Source of the DNA: Bradyrhizobium cenepequi
GTDB taxonomy: Bacteria; Pseudomonadota; Alphaproteobacteria; Rhizobiales; Xanthobacteraceae
Assembly (NCBI RefSeq): GCF_020329485.1
Contig: NZ_JAGKJI010000004.1
Span: 203,217 to 267,216, forward strand
Length of the DNA: 64,000 nucleotides
Direction of reading: 5' to 3'
A program made the position numbers and the translations under genes. Below the pieces are notes generated by a model that worked only from the letters and a program-made list of their open reading frames with translations, was not told the origin of the DNA and did not search any database. Position 1 is the stretch's first letter, and each line of letters begins with the position of its first letter. Shown here one piece after another: positions 51,567 to 60,384 of the stretch.

Positions 51567-52712
51567 ATGCTTCTCGACCAGTTCTCGATCCTCGTCGCAA
51601 TCGGCTTCTCGGGCGCGTCCCTCGGACTCACGCTCTGCATGATGTGGGCCGTGGGAAAATCCGAGACGCACTTGCTAAGCTGGTCGATCGGCCTTGCCTT
51701 TATTGTCGCCGGCGTAGCGTTCTTTGGCAGCGTCGTTGAAAGGTACGACGCCAATTTGCTGCTCGTGTCCTTCGTGCTGCTTATGTCCGGCTTCGGATTG
51801 CTCTACGCAGGCTCAGCCAAATTCTGCTCAAGTCGGTTCAACTGGTTGACGGCGCTCACAGTTGCCGGCTTTGGCATTCTCTGCGCATCCGCCGCATTCG
51901 CGACCGGATACTCCGGCACCGGGACGATCTTCGCAAATACGGTGATCGGCATCCTGCTCCTTCTGACCGCTCTCCAATACTGGACAGCGCGCGCCGAATC
52001 CCCGCTTCTGATGGCCGCCAATGCGATGCTCTATCTGCTAGCTGCAGCATCATTCGTCGCGTGTAGCTACGCCCTTGCTGAACAAGGCCAATTCGTCCTG
52101 ACGGCTCGTCCGTCCAATTGGGCTGAAGACATCAACTCCATCGTCGTGATCGCCGGATTGACCGGCATCGGCACATTGTCCCTCACCCTCAATCAGGCGC
52201 GCATCGCGAACCGGCATAAATCGGAAGCCATGACCGACGCCTTGACCGGACTCTTGAATCGTCGCGCGCTGTTTGACGGTCCGCCCGGCCACGTTCCGGT
52301 TGGCACAGCGGTCGTGGCGATGGATCTGGACCACTTCAAGACCATCAACGATCGGTTCGGACACGATTCCGGCGACCGGACGTTGAAGGCCTTTGCCGAG
52401 ATCATCACCGCAAATATCCGTTCGAACGATCTGGCCGCGCGAATAGGCGGCGAAGAATTCTGCATCGTCTTGCCGAACTCGAGCCCAAGGGCGTCGGCCG
52501 CCGTTGCCGAACGCATAAGAGCGCAGATTGAAGCGATGTCCGTCCCCACTCCTCTAGGTCCCATCCGGACCACCGTGAGCGGTGGGATTGCCTACGCCGC
52601 CCGATCCGAAACGATCCAGTCGCTGCTGATCCGCGCCGATGAAGCCCTCTATGAAGCGAAGACCTCCGGTCGCAATCGCGTCAAGCTCTCGGACTTCGGA
52701 TTGGCCGCCTAG
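51567..52712 (+). CDS. Membrane-bound diguanylate cyclase (GGEEF) with inhibitory site
   Basis: 381 residues. About six membrane segments in residues 1-200 (for example ILVAIGFSGASLGLTLCMMW, LLSWSIGLAFIVAGVAFFG, TVIGILLLLTALQYW), then a GGDEF domain from TDALTGLLNRRALF. The active-site motif is RIGGEEF. Five residues before it stands RSND, a complete RxxD inhibitory site, so product feedback is expected, unlike the cyclase at 14321-15469. No EAL domain. The start is uncertain, as no clear ribosome binding site precedes the ATG. Confidence 0.9.
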   Translation: MLLDQFSILVAIGFSGASLGLTLCMMWAVGKSETHLLSWSIGLAFIVAGVAFFGSVVERYDANLLLVSFVLLMSGFGLLYAGSAKFCSSRFNWLTALTVAGFGILCASAAFATGYSGTGTIFANTVIGILLLLTALQYWTARAESPLLMAANAMLYLLAAASFVACSYALAEQGQFVLTARPSNWAEDINSIVVIAGLTGIGTLSLTLNQARIANRHKSEAMTDALTGLLNRRALFDGPPGHVPVGTAVVAMDLDHFKTINDRFGHDSGDRTLKAFAEIITANIRSNDLAARIGGEEFCIVLPNSSPRASAAVAERIRAQIEAMSVPTPLGPIRTTVSGGIAYAARSETIQSLLIRADEALYEAKTSGRNRVKLSDFGLAA

Positions 52713-52877
52713 GCTTGCCGTCGCGGGCTCATACATGAACGATGCACGAAGCGTACGAAGGATATGTAGACGCTTGACCTAAGAGCGACACACGCATGGT
52801 CGAGGAACGATAGAATCCCTCAAATACATCCTGGCTAGCGGCGGCTCGATGGAGCCGCACGCTGCCAATGCCTGGTG

Positions 52878-53195
52878 TCACCACCAGCCGTAGGCGTAGC
52901 CGGGATAGGAGTAGTAATAGCTCGGATAACTCCAATATGAATTATAGGTCGGATAGCTCCAATACGAATTATAGGCGGGATAGCCCCAGTACGAATTATA
53001 GCTGGGATAGCCGTAGTACAGGGGGTAGGGATAATCCCGACGCGCCCGATAGCGCACGTCCGTCGTCACGGCTGGTACCGCCGCCTTGATCAACATGCCG
53101 TTGATCGGCGCAGCAGACGATTTGGCCGTAGCGGCCACTGCGAGAGGAACGGCAATTGCGAGTGCAATCGCGAGCCTGTGGACTTGAATCTTCAT
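52878..53195 (-). CDS. Secreted tyrosine-rich repeat protein
   Basis: 105 residues from the ATG of MKIQVHRLAIALAIAVPLAV, with CAGGAG before it. Signal peptide ends near TAKSSAA. The mature C-terminal half is built of a nine-residue repeat rich in Tyr, Pro, Ser and Trp (YPSYNSYWG, YPAYNSYWS, YPTYNSYWS, then YPSYYYS), ending YPGYAYGWW. Such low-complexity aromatic proteins are seen in rhizobial genomes but I know of no assigned function; cell-surface or periplasmic polymer binding are possibilities. Real gene very likely because of the signal peptide, ribosome site and repeats. Confidence 0.75.
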   Translation of the reverse strand: MKIQVHRLAIALAIAVPLAVAATAKSSAAPINGMLIKAAVPAVTTDVRYRARRDYPYPLYYGYPSYNSYWGYPAYNSYWSYPTYNSYWSYPSYYYSYPGYAYGWW

Positions 53196-53269
53196 GGAAG
53201 CTCCTGTTCGTGTTAGAAGTGAGTATCCACCAGGCGACAATGATCGAGCAGGCTGCCTACAGAAAGATT

Positions 53270-53422
53270 TCGGAAATCCGGAATTGCGTTACGTGGGTAA
53301 CGACCGCGTTGTTCTTGCGCACGCAGGTCTCTGGATCATGCGCTCGACCGGCCGTTCATGCGCCTCGGGCGTGGAGTCTCCGCAAGCATCCGTGACGATA
53401 TAAACTTCATAGCTTCAATCCG
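53270..53422 (-). pseudogene. Remnant of an isochorismatase-family hydrolase
   Basis: On the minus strand one frame reads YEVYIVTDACGDSTPEAHER and PVERMIQ, the C-terminal segment of YcaC-type cysteine hydrolases; after a shift another frame continues NNAVVTHVTQFRISE. A stop codon stands just before YEVY and the upstream catalytic part is gone. The fragment lies in the gap between the Tyr-rich gene and the acyltransferase gene. Confidence 0.5.
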
Positions 53423-53458
53423 GCAGGCCCGAGCAAGCCGCCTGCGCCGCAGCACTCT

Positions 53459-54628
53459 TCAGATCATGCGTGTCACGAGCGGAATCTTTCGCAGCAGAAT
53501 AGTTGCGCCCCAACTGATGAAGAGCGTGCCCAGGAAGACGATCGCGAACTTGGCAAACACCGGCGATGCCGGCTCGTAGACGAGATATTGCAACCAGATC
53601 AGCGGGACGAAATGCACGAGATAGATGCCGTAGGCCGAAGGCCGCATCGCATCGAGGAACCGAAACTGCGATCGCGAGAAGCGCAGGAACAGCGCAGGCA
53701 CCGTGAATGTCATCGCCGCGTTGAACATCGCAAAGGCCAGGCCATAGGCGGTGTGCCACCAGAGCGGCGGTGAACGGAAATCCGGCAGTACGCTGTGATG
53801 CACATAGACCAAAAGCAGGATGACGCCGTAGAACGCGAGCCCGCAAGTGAGCCATAGCATCCAGCGTTTCGCCACCTCGCCACCCTCCACCAGCATTCCG
53901 CCTCTCAGACTGATGGCACCGACCGCGACGCCGGTGAAGAAATAGCCGGCATACAGCAGGATGCGGCTGGTCTGGATCGGCAGCGGATAATGGCCGGGCA
54001 CCAACCAGGCGGAATCGCCGAACGTCAGGCGCAGCGGCAGATAGATGACGATCGAGAAGATCAGGAACGAGGCGAAGGCCATCAGCGGCCGCTGACGGAA
54101 GCCGTCGACAAACCGCCCAAGCGCCGGGATCGCGAGCGGTGCCACCGCCCACAGCAGCGCCGCGATCGCATCGAGCGCAAGCAGCACCCACAGGAACCAG
54201 GCCGACCCCGACGACCATGGGCCGACGGTGACCATGTGCCAATAGAACTGCGGGAAACTGAACTCCGTCAGATAGTAGCGATAGTAGGCGATCGGCATCA
54301 GCACGAGGATTGACACCAGATACGGGATGCCGAGCCTCCAGGCGCGGCTGCCGAGGAAGTTCGCCGGCCCCCTGCGCGTCAGGCTGTCGTGAACGAACAG
54401 GCCCGAGATGAAGAACATGCAGGCCATGAAGAAGCTGTCATTGAACAGCGCGATGAGGTCGAAGCCGAGCCATCGCATCCGGTCGCCGCCAATGCCGAAA
54501 TAGGTGTAGTTGATCACGCCGTGGTACAGCACCACCAGGAAGGTGATGAAGGTGCGCGCACGATCGAGCGGAACGATGCGTGTCCCGGTCGTCACGGCCA
54601 GCTCGGTGCCATCGGACTTCTTGAGCAT
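53459..54628 (-). CDS. Acyltransferase family 3 membrane protein
   Basis: 389 residues from the ATG of MLKKSDGTELAVTTGTRIVP, with AGGGG near the start; the start is not certain. About ten membrane segments. The OafA/OpgC-type pattern is present: LDRARTFITFLVVLYHGVIN near residue 20 (His in LYHG), FFMACMFFISGLFVHDSLTR, and GIYLVHFVPLIWLQYLV near the end. Such enzymes put acetyl or succinyl groups on glycans, lipids or small molecules. Target unknown. Confidence 0.88.
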   Translation of the reverse strand: MLKKSDGTELAVTTGTRIVPLDRARTFITFLVVLYHGVINYTYFGIGGDRMRWLGFDLIALFNDSFFMACMFFISGLFVHDSLTRRGPANFLGSRAWRLGIPYLVSILVLMPIAYYRYYLTEFSFPQFYWHMVTVGPWSSGSAWFLWVLLALDAIAALLWAVAPLAIPALGRFVDGFRQRPLMAFASFLIFSIVIYLPLRLTFGDSAWLVPGHYPLPIQTSRILLYAGYFFTGVAVGAISLRGGMLVEGGEVAKRWMLWLTCGLAFYGVILLLVYVHHSVLPDFRSPPLWWHTAYGLAFAMFNAAMTFTVPALFLRFSRSQFRFLDAMRPSAYGIYLVHFVPLIWLQYLVYEPASPVFAKFAIVFLGTLFISWGATILLRKIPLVTRMI

Positions 54629-54777
54629 CGGCCCCTGCGTGTAGCAATGATGCTGCTTGGCTGCCGCGGCAAGCCACGACAGCGACACAACCATACACTG
54701 TCGCTTCAGGGAATCCGATCAGCTATGGCGGCGTGATGCGTTCACGCCCGCTTGATCGGCTGCGGGGTTCGGATTGC

Positions 54778-56391
54778 TCAGCCCGCAAAATTTTTCTGAA
54801 TCGCACGATCGAGTGTTTCGCTGCCAAGAAAGCGCTTGCGCAACTCCCGCTTCAGCAATTTGCCGCTCGGGTTCTTGGGCAGGCTGTCGACGAAGACCAC
54901 GCGCTTCGGCACCTTGAAATGCGCCATCTGGCCGGCGCAGTGCTGAATGACGGTCTCCTCGTCCAGCGTTTCGCCATTCTTGACCACCACGATCGCGGTC
55001 ACCGCCTCGATCCAGCGCGGGTCCGGCAGGCCGACCACCGCGACTTCGGAGACCGCCGGCAGCCGATAGATCATCTCCTCGACCTCGCGGCTTGCGACAT
55101 TCTCGCCGCCGGTCTTGATCATGTCCTTGACGCGATCGACCACGGTGACATGCCCCTCCGCATCGACGGTCGCGAGATCGCCGCTGTGGAACCAGCCGCC
55201 GGCAAAGGCAGCGTCCGTCTTGGCCGGATCATTGTAGTAGCCGGACAACAGATGTGGCGAGCGGTGGACGATCTCGCCGACCTCGCCCACCCCGACGTCC
55301 TCCATGTCGGCATTCACCACGCGCGTCTCGACGTTGAGTGCGGGCTTGCCCGCCGATCCGGCCTTGCGCAGTTGATCCTCGGGCTTCAGCACGGTCGCGA
55401 GCGGCGCGATCTCGGTCTGGCCGTAGAAATTCCAGAACTTGACGCCCGGCAAACGCCGCTGCAATTCGAGCAGCACCTCCACCGGCATGATGGATGCGCC
55501 GTAATAGCCCTTTTGCAGGCTCGACAGATCGGTCTTGTCGAAGGCCGGCGAGCGCAGCATCGCGATCCAGATCGTCGGCGGCGCAAAGAACGCGTTGATC
55601 CTGTGGGCTGCGATCAGCGCGAGGATGTGATCCGGCACCGGCTTTGCGGTGATCACGTTGGTCGCGCCGAGATAGATGCCGGGCCCGAGGAAGACGTCGA
55701 GCTGTGCGCAGTGATAGAGCGGCAGCGCGTGCAGGATGGTGTCCTCCGCCGCCATGCCGCCGTCAATGATGCAGCTCACATACTGCCACATCACGGCTTC
55801 ATGGGTGAGGACGGCCCCCTTGGGTAGCGACTCCGTGCCGCTGGTATAGATGATCTGCGCAACGTCGCGGCTGTCGACGGAAGCCGTGAGCGGCGAGGCG
55901 TCAGCGGCAAGCAGGTCCGCAAAGGTTGTGATGTCCCTGGGCGGCTCGGCGGCATCTTCGCCCGGGAGCCAGATCAGTTTCTCGACCGCCGTACCTTTGG
56001 CGGTCGCGGCACGGCCGGCCTCGATGAGATCGGGGCCGACGGAGAGCAGCCTGGCGCCGGAATTGGCGAGGATGAAGTTGATCTCGTCCGGGTTCAGCAT
56101 GAAATTGATCGGCACCATGATGGCGCCAGTCTTGGCGAGCGCAAAGCGCAGCGCCGCGAAGGCCTGCGAGTTGCGCGACAGCACCGCGACGCGATCGCCC
56201 TTCTTCACCCCGAGACCGCCAAGGCCACGGCCAAGGCGATTGCAGATCGCGTCCATCTCCGCATAGGTCCAGCTCACGTCGCCGCAGATCAGCGCCGTCT
56301 TGTCGGGATAGCGCCGGGCCGAGCGGCGCAGGAGATCGCCGATGCTCTGCTCGCGCGCCTTCTGGATAGTCGTGGTGATGTCTGCGGTCAT
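54778..56391 (-). CDS. AMP-dependent acyl-CoA synthetase
   Basis: Activates a carboxylic acid to its CoA ester with ATP; 537 residues. Core motifs: IIYTSGTESLPKGAVLTHEA (P-loop type, slightly altered from TSGTTG), NFYGQTEIAPLATV, GWFHSGDLATVDAEGHVTVV, DRVKDMIKTGGENVASREVE and the catalytic Lys near the end in PKNPSGKLLKRELRK. The substrate cannot be read. The next gene in the same direction is a FadR-like regulator 57 bases upstream. Confidence 0.93.
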   Translation of the reverse strand: MTADITTTIQKAREQSIGDLLRRSARRYPDKTALICGDVSWTYAEMDAICNRLGRGLGGLGVKKGDRVAVLSRNSQAFAALRFALAKTGAIMVPINFMLNPDEINFILANSGARLLSVGPDLIEAGRAATAKGTAVEKLIWLPGEDAAEPPRDITTFADLLAADASPLTASVDSRDVAQIIYTSGTESLPKGAVLTHEAVMWQYVSCIIDGGMAAEDTILHALPLYHCAQLDVFLGPGIYLGATNVITAKPVPDHILALIAAHRINAFFAPPTIWIAMLRSPAFDKTDLSSLQKGYYGASIMPVEVLLELQRRLPGVKFWNFYGQTEIAPLATVLKPEDQLRKAGSAGKPALNVETRVVNADMEDVGVGEVGEIVHRSPHLLSGYYNDPAKTDAAFAGGWFHSGDLATVDAEGHVTVVDRVKDMIKTGGENVASREVEEMIYRLPAVSEVAVVGLPDPRWIEAVTAIVVVKNGETLDEETVIQHCAGQMAHFKVPKRVVFVDSLPKNPSGKLLKRELRKRFLGSETLDRAIQKNFAG

Positions 56392-56448
56392 TTTTCCCTC
56401 CCTGAACGTCCGCCGTTTCTTGCTGGTTCGGACGACGTCTTTTCGGTT

Positions 56449-57228
56449 CTATTTGCGCCGAACCGCCTTTGCGTGCTCCATGTACATATGCTCGACCGAC
56501 CGGTCGAGGGATGCAACCCGCTCGAAGCCGCGGCGCCAGTCCTGCAGGTGACGCCGTATCCACTGCGCGCCCGCCGCCTTGTCGCGGCGCCGGATCGCCT
56601 CCAAGAGATGGCGATGCGCCTCGATCAGGCGCGAGGCGCCCTGCGGGACATGGCTCACGATCATCTCGGTGGTCGGAAAGAACAATTGCGCGGCCGGCTC
56701 GCGCGCGAGCTGCAGCACGCGGTTGTGCGAGGCTTTCGCCATCAGCACGTGGAAATCCGCGTCGCACTCTGCGAGCGCCGCGGGATCGGCGATGACCTGC
56801 TCGCTTCGCGCCAGATTGCCCGCGAGTTCGGCGATATCTTCTTCGGTCGCACGCTCGACCGCGGATTCCGTGCTCGCGACCTCGAGCGTCATCGACGCTT
56901 CAAACAATTCGCGGAACGTGACCTCGTGGAGCACCAATGCACGGCTGAGCCGCGTTGCGAGCTTGTTGTAGCGTGGCAGACAGGCCTGCAGGCGGCGGCT
57001 GGAATCGCGCCGTAGCAGCCCACCCTCTTCCAGCACCCGGATCCCCTCGCGCACCGTCGAGCGGTTGACGCCAAATTGCCGCACCAGTTCGTGCTCGGTC
57101 CCGATCGGGTCTCCCGGCTTGATCCGGCCGCTGACGATCTCGCGTTCGATCGCCTCCGCCACCTTCTGGTAGGCGGGCGCGACGTCGATCCGTCGAAACA
57201 GCGGTGAAGCGGGCAAAGGCGGCCTCAA
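56449..57228 (-). CDS. GntR/FadR-family regulator
   Basis: About 259 residues with a tentative TTG start at 57228; the true start is uncertain, and no ATG fits before VAPAYQKVAEAIEREIVSGR. Winged helix: GTEHELVRQFGVNRSTVREG, then IRVLEEGGL. The FCD-type helical effector domain follows from about residue 105 (FRELFEASMTLEVASTESAV, CDADFHVLMAKASHNRVLQL, EAHRHLLEAIRRRDKAAGAQ). The DNA on both sides of the promoter region carries TTGTC-N-GACAA, the type bound by FadR/GntR members, so it likely controls itself and the divergent binding-protein gene. Confidence 0.85.
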   Translation of the reverse strand: MRPPLPASPLFRRIDVAPAYQKVAEAIEREIVSGRIKPGDPIGTEHELVRQFGVNRSTVREGIRVLEEGGLLRRDSSRRLQACLPRYNKLATRLSRALVLHEVTFRELFEASMTLEVASTESAVERATEEDIAELAGNLARSEQVIADPAALAECDADFHVLMAKASHNRVLQLAREPAAQLFFPTTEMIVSHVPQGASRLIEAHRHLLEAIRRRDKAAGAQWIRRHLQDWRRGFERVASLDRSVEHMYMEHAKAVRRK

Positions 57229-57234
57229 TGTCGG

Positions 57235-57245
57235 TTGTCCGACAA
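57235..57245. promoter_or_regulatory. GntR operator candidate, copy 1
   Basis: TTGTCCGACAA, a perfect TTGTC-N-GACAA palindrome, seven bases before the tentative start of the GntR gene. The same site occurs once more at 57333. Confidence 0.75.
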
Positions 57246-57332
57246 AGTAGCTTGGCCGCGAGGACGCGTCAATTCGACGGCCTGTAGACTGCTGATGCCA
57301 GCACAGTTGACTTCGCCGGAACCCAAATCTAC

Positions 57333-57345
57333 TTTGTCCGACAAA
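57333..57345. promoter_or_regulatory. GntR operator candidate, copy 2
   Basis: TTTGTCCGACAAA, the same palindrome extended by one base on each side, 27 bases before the start of the binding-protein gene. Two identical sites in one divergent promoter region support specific binding by the neighbouring GntR regulator. Confidence 0.8.
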
Positions 57346-57371
57346 CCGATAAAAACACGGAGGAGACCCCC

Positions 57372-58586
57372 ATGAAGCCCATCGCAAGGATGGTGTCGAC
57401 GGCTTGCCTGTTGTCGGCGCTATTGATCGCACCCGCATCCGCGCAGCAGCCAGCCGCAACACCGCTGAAGATCGGCGTGCTCACCGATTTCTCGTCGGTT
57501 TATTCCGACATCGGCGGCGCGGGGAATCTCGAAGCGACCAAGATGGCGATCGAGGAGTTCGGCGGCACCATGTTCGGCAAGCCGATCGAGATCGTCTCCG
57601 CCGACGTGCTGAACAAGCCGGATATCGCAGCCTCGATGGCGCGCAAATGGTGGGAGAACGAAGGCGTCGACATGATCATCGATCTGCCGACATCCGCCAC
57701 CGCGCTCGCGGTGATGGAATTGTCCAAGCAGTACGAAAAGATCATGATCGTTACGGACGCCGCAAGCTCCGACATCACCGGGAAATCCTGCGGCCCGTAC
57801 GTTGCGCACTGGACCTACGACACCTATTCCAATGCCCACACCGTCGGCAGCGCCATTGTCAAGAACGGCGGCGATAACTGGTTCTTCATCACCGCCGACT
57901 ATCTGTTCGGCCATTCGATCGAGCGCGACACCGGCGACGTCGTGAAGGCGGCCGGCGGCAAGGTGCTCGGCAGCGTCAGGCATCCGCTCAACACGCCGGA
58001 TTTCTCCTCCTTCCTGCTGCAGGCGCAGGCCTCCAAGGCCAAGATCATCGGGCTCGCCAATGGCGGCGGCGACACCATCAACACGATCAAGCAGGCCGGC
58101 GAATTCGGCATCGTTTCCGGCGGGCAGAACCTCGCCGCGATCGTGATGTTCATCTCGGACGTGCACAGCCTTGGGCTGAAGCTCGCGCGGGGACTGATCG
58201 TCACCGAGGCCTACTACTGGGACCTCAACGATCGGACCCGCGCCTTCGGCAAGCGCTTCTTCGAGCGCATGAAGCGGATGCCGACAATGAACCAGGCCGC
58301 GACCTATAGCGCGACGCTGCACTATCTCAAGGCGGTGCAGGCCGCGGGCACCAAGGAGACCAAACCCGTGATGGCCAAGATGCGCGAAATGCCGGTGCGC
58401 GACGCCTTCACCGACAACGGCGTGCTGCGCGCGGACGGCCGCATGGTGCACAGCATGTTCCTGTTCGAGGTGAAGAAGCCCGAGGAATCCAAGGCGCCCT
58501 GGGACTATTACAAGGTGCTGGCCGAGGTGCCCGGCGACCAGGCCTTCCGCCCTCTGAAGGACGGCGGCTGCCCGCTCGTGAAGTGA
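57372..58586 (+). CDS. Orphan liv-type substrate-binding protein
   Basis: 404 residues with a signal peptide (MKPIARMVSTACLLSALLIA, cut after ASA before QQPAATPL). Type I binding fold: LKIGVLTDFSSVYSDIGGAG, ADVLNKPDIAASMARKWWEN, VTDAASSDITGKSCGPYVAH, FFITADYLFGHSIERDTGDV. GGAGGA is just upstream of the ATG. No permease or ATPase gene lies beside it, so it must use a transporter elsewhere or serve as a sensor. Controlled, most likely, by the divergent GntR protein through the shared palindromes. Confidence 0.92.
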   Translation: MKPIARMVSTACLLSALLIAPASAQQPAATPLKIGVLTDFSSVYSDIGGAGNLEATKMAIEEFGGTMFGKPIEIVSADVLNKPDIAASMARKWWENEGVDMIIDLPTSATALAVMELSKQYEKIMIVTDAASSDITGKSCGPYVAHWTYDTYSNAHTVGSAIVKNGGDNWFFITADYLFGHSIERDTGDVVKAAGGKVLGSVRHPLNTPDFSSFLLQAQASKAKIIGLANGGGDTINTIKQAGEFGIVSGGQNLAAIVMFISDVHSLGLKLARGLIVTEAYYWDLNDRTRAFGKRFFERMKRMPTMNQAATYSATLHYLKAVQAAGTKETKPVMAKMREMPVRDAFTDNGVLRADGRMVHSMFLFEVKKPEESKAPWDYYKVLAEVPGDQAFRPLKDGGCPLVK

Positions 58587-58630
58587 ATTTGCGTTTTGCC
58601 TGCCCTACGCGCAGGGTGCCAATTGATGTG

Positions 58631-58787
58631 CCCTCTCCCCTTGTGGGAGAGGGCTGCTCCGGCGCCGGCGACGAACGCGCTGTGGTGAGGGGTTGCCTCC
58701 ACACAAACTCTCCAGCGTTCGTGGAGAGAACCCCTCATCCGGCGCGCATTGCATGCGCGCCACCTTCTCCCACAAGGGGAGAAGGGA
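58631..58787. repeat. Palindromic repeat after the binding-protein gene (CCCTCTCCCC type)
   Basis: CCCTCTCCCCTTGTGGGAGAG starts it and CTTCTCCCACAAGGGGAGAAGG ends it as a near mirror; a central pair TGAGGGG / CCCCTCA is present. Lies between convergent genes and can terminate both. Same family as 23541-23675 and 40315-40461. Confidence 0.8.
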
Positions 58788-58837
58788 AGAGCGCGCCGGG
58801 CTGAGCGGAGGATGGGCAATAGCGCGTCCATCGCGGC

Positions 58838-59692
58838 TCATGCCTTGCCATAGTCGTAAAAGCCCTTACGGGTCTTGCGGCCGAGGTAGCCGGCGTCGAC
58901 CATCTCCTTGAGCAGCGGCGCCGCGCGATATTTCGGATCGTTGAAGCCCTTGTAGAACACGTCCATCACCGACAGCATGGTGTCGAGCCCGATCAGGTCA
59001 GCAAGAGCCAGCGGGCCGATCGGGTGGTTGCAGCCGAGCTTCATGCCGGCGTCGATCTCCTCGGCGGTGGCGATGCCCTCCTGCAGCGCGAAGATCGCCT
59101 CGTTGATCATCGGGCACAAGATGCGGTTGACGGCAAAGCCGGGGCTGTTCCTGGCCGTGATCGCGACCTTGCCGACGCGCTTTGCAAACTCTTCCGCCTT
59201 GGCGAGCGTATCGTCCGAGGTCTGCAAGCCGCGGATCAGTTCGAGGAGCGCCATCACCGGGACGGGATTGAAGAAGTGCATGCCGATGAAGCGGTCGGGA
59301 CGGTCGGTCGCGGTCGCAAGCTTGGTGATCGAGATCGAAGATGTGTTGGTGGCGATCAGCGCCCGCGGGTTCAGCGTCGCGCTGAGATCCTTGAGGATCT
59401 TGAGCTTCAGTTCCTCGTTCTCGGTCGCCGCCTCGATCACGAGGTCGCAGGCAGTAAGCTTGGCCTTGTCAGTGGTCGCATTGATGCGCCCAAGCGCGGT
59501 GTTTTTATCGGCCTCGGTCATCTTCTCCTTCTTGACCAGGCGGTCCAGGCTGCTGCCGACTGTTGCCAGCCCGCGCTGCACGGCGGCATCCGAGATATCG
59601 ACCATCACCACCTGAAGCCCGGCAGCCGCGCAGACCTGGGCGATGCCGTTGCCCATAGTGCCCGCCCCAATGATGCCAACGGTTTCGATCAT
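58838..59692 (-). CDS. 3-hydroxyacyl-CoA (3-hydroxybutyryl-CoA) dehydrogenase
   Basis: NAD(P)-dependent enzyme of 284 residues. Start at the ATG of [20 protein letters not shown]; the frame runs 20 codons upstream with no family match. Rossmann motif [20 protein letters not shown], Ser in NTSSISI, catalytic His in [13 protein letters not shown] with Glu in [10 protein letters not shown], and the C-terminal [18 protein letters not shown]. It resembles short PHB/butyrate-type enzymes (Hbd/PaaH). Stands alone. Confidence 0.94.
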   Translation of the reverse strand: MIETVGIIGAGTMGNGIAQVCAAAGLQVVMVDISDAAVQRGLATVGSSLDRLVKKEKMTEADKNTALGRINATTDKAKLTACDLVIEAATENEELKLKILKDLSATLNPRALIATNTSSISITKLATATDRPDRFIGMHFFNPVPVMALLELIRGLQTSDDTLAKAEEFAKRVGKVAITARNSPGFAVNRILCPMINEAIFALQEGIATAEEIDAGMKLGCNHPIGPLALADLIGLDTMLSVMDVFYKGFNDPKYRAAPLLKEMVDAGYLGRKTRKGFYDYGKA

Positions 59693-59869
59693 TGCTCGTA
59701 TCCTTCTCGTAAAACGCGCAGGCCTCCCGCCGGCGCACATAGACGGTTGCAACGACCAGCCGGCCGCCGCCGAAGCCCATGGTTAGCAGGGCCACGCGTC
59801 CAAGGATACGGTCCAGTTTGGCTGCAGACGCAACCGGCGCCGGTCCAGTCGGGAGACGAATGCGACTGC

Positions 59870-60322
59870 TCAGCAGCAGCAGGGCCCGCGGAGCTGGAGA
59901 TCGGTCTGGTCGGGCTTCGGCTTTTTCCCGAGCGAGTCGATCGTGTAGCTATTGGCGCAATATTCGCCATGATGCACGGCGGCGGTTCCGGCCTCGAGCT
60001 CACGGTTGCAGCGGGATTTCTCGATGCAGAGCGCGCATACCCGCCTCATGTCGTGCAGCACGCCGGGCTCCTGGCGCTTGATGGCATCTTCGTCGATTCC
60101 GAGCGCCTTCAGCATCTGCGGCAATTCGTCGGCACCGTGGCGCCCGCGGACAACCAGCGTCTCGAGCTCGGCCGGCGAGATGCGGAGATCGTGCGCGACC
60201 TGTTCGGCCTCCGCGGCGCTGAGGTTGCGGATTTCGCCGATGTCGCGGAACCGGTCAAGGAAGCCCGCCAGCTTGCCGATCAGCCTGCCCGCAATCGATT
60301 CCGTCTGTGTTGCCGATGCCAT
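59870..60322 (-). CDS. Cys-rich DUF6455-type protein
   Basis: 150 residues from the ATG of MASATQTESIAGRLIGKLAG, which has GGGAGGG five bases upstream. N-terminal helical part (EIRNLSAAEAEQVAHDLRIS) of a type seen beside redox genes, then a Cys cluster: VCALCIEKSRC, HGEYCANS and a CCC tail. It may bind a metal or an iron-sulfur cluster. It follows ccoS by 62 bases on the same strand, so it may be part of the cco operon. Confidence 0.75.
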   Translation of the reverse strand: MASATQTESIAGRLIGKLAGFLDRFRDIGEIRNLSAAEAEQVAHDLRISPAELETLVVRGRHGADELPQMLKALGIDEDAIKRQEPGVLHDMRRVCALCIEKSRCNRELEAGTAAVHHGEYCANSYTIDSLGKKPKPDQTDLQLRGPCCC

Positions 60323-60384
60323 GACACCCTCCCGCAGTCCTGGTTTACTATCGGGCCGCGCAGAGCCGTCGTCATTGCGCCAGA

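Noticed and set aside
46976..59692. One continuous degradation operon from the CoA-transferase to the hydroxyacyl-CoA dehydrogenase
   Set aside because: Unrelated genes, divergent promoters and terminator-like repeats separate the catabolic genes.
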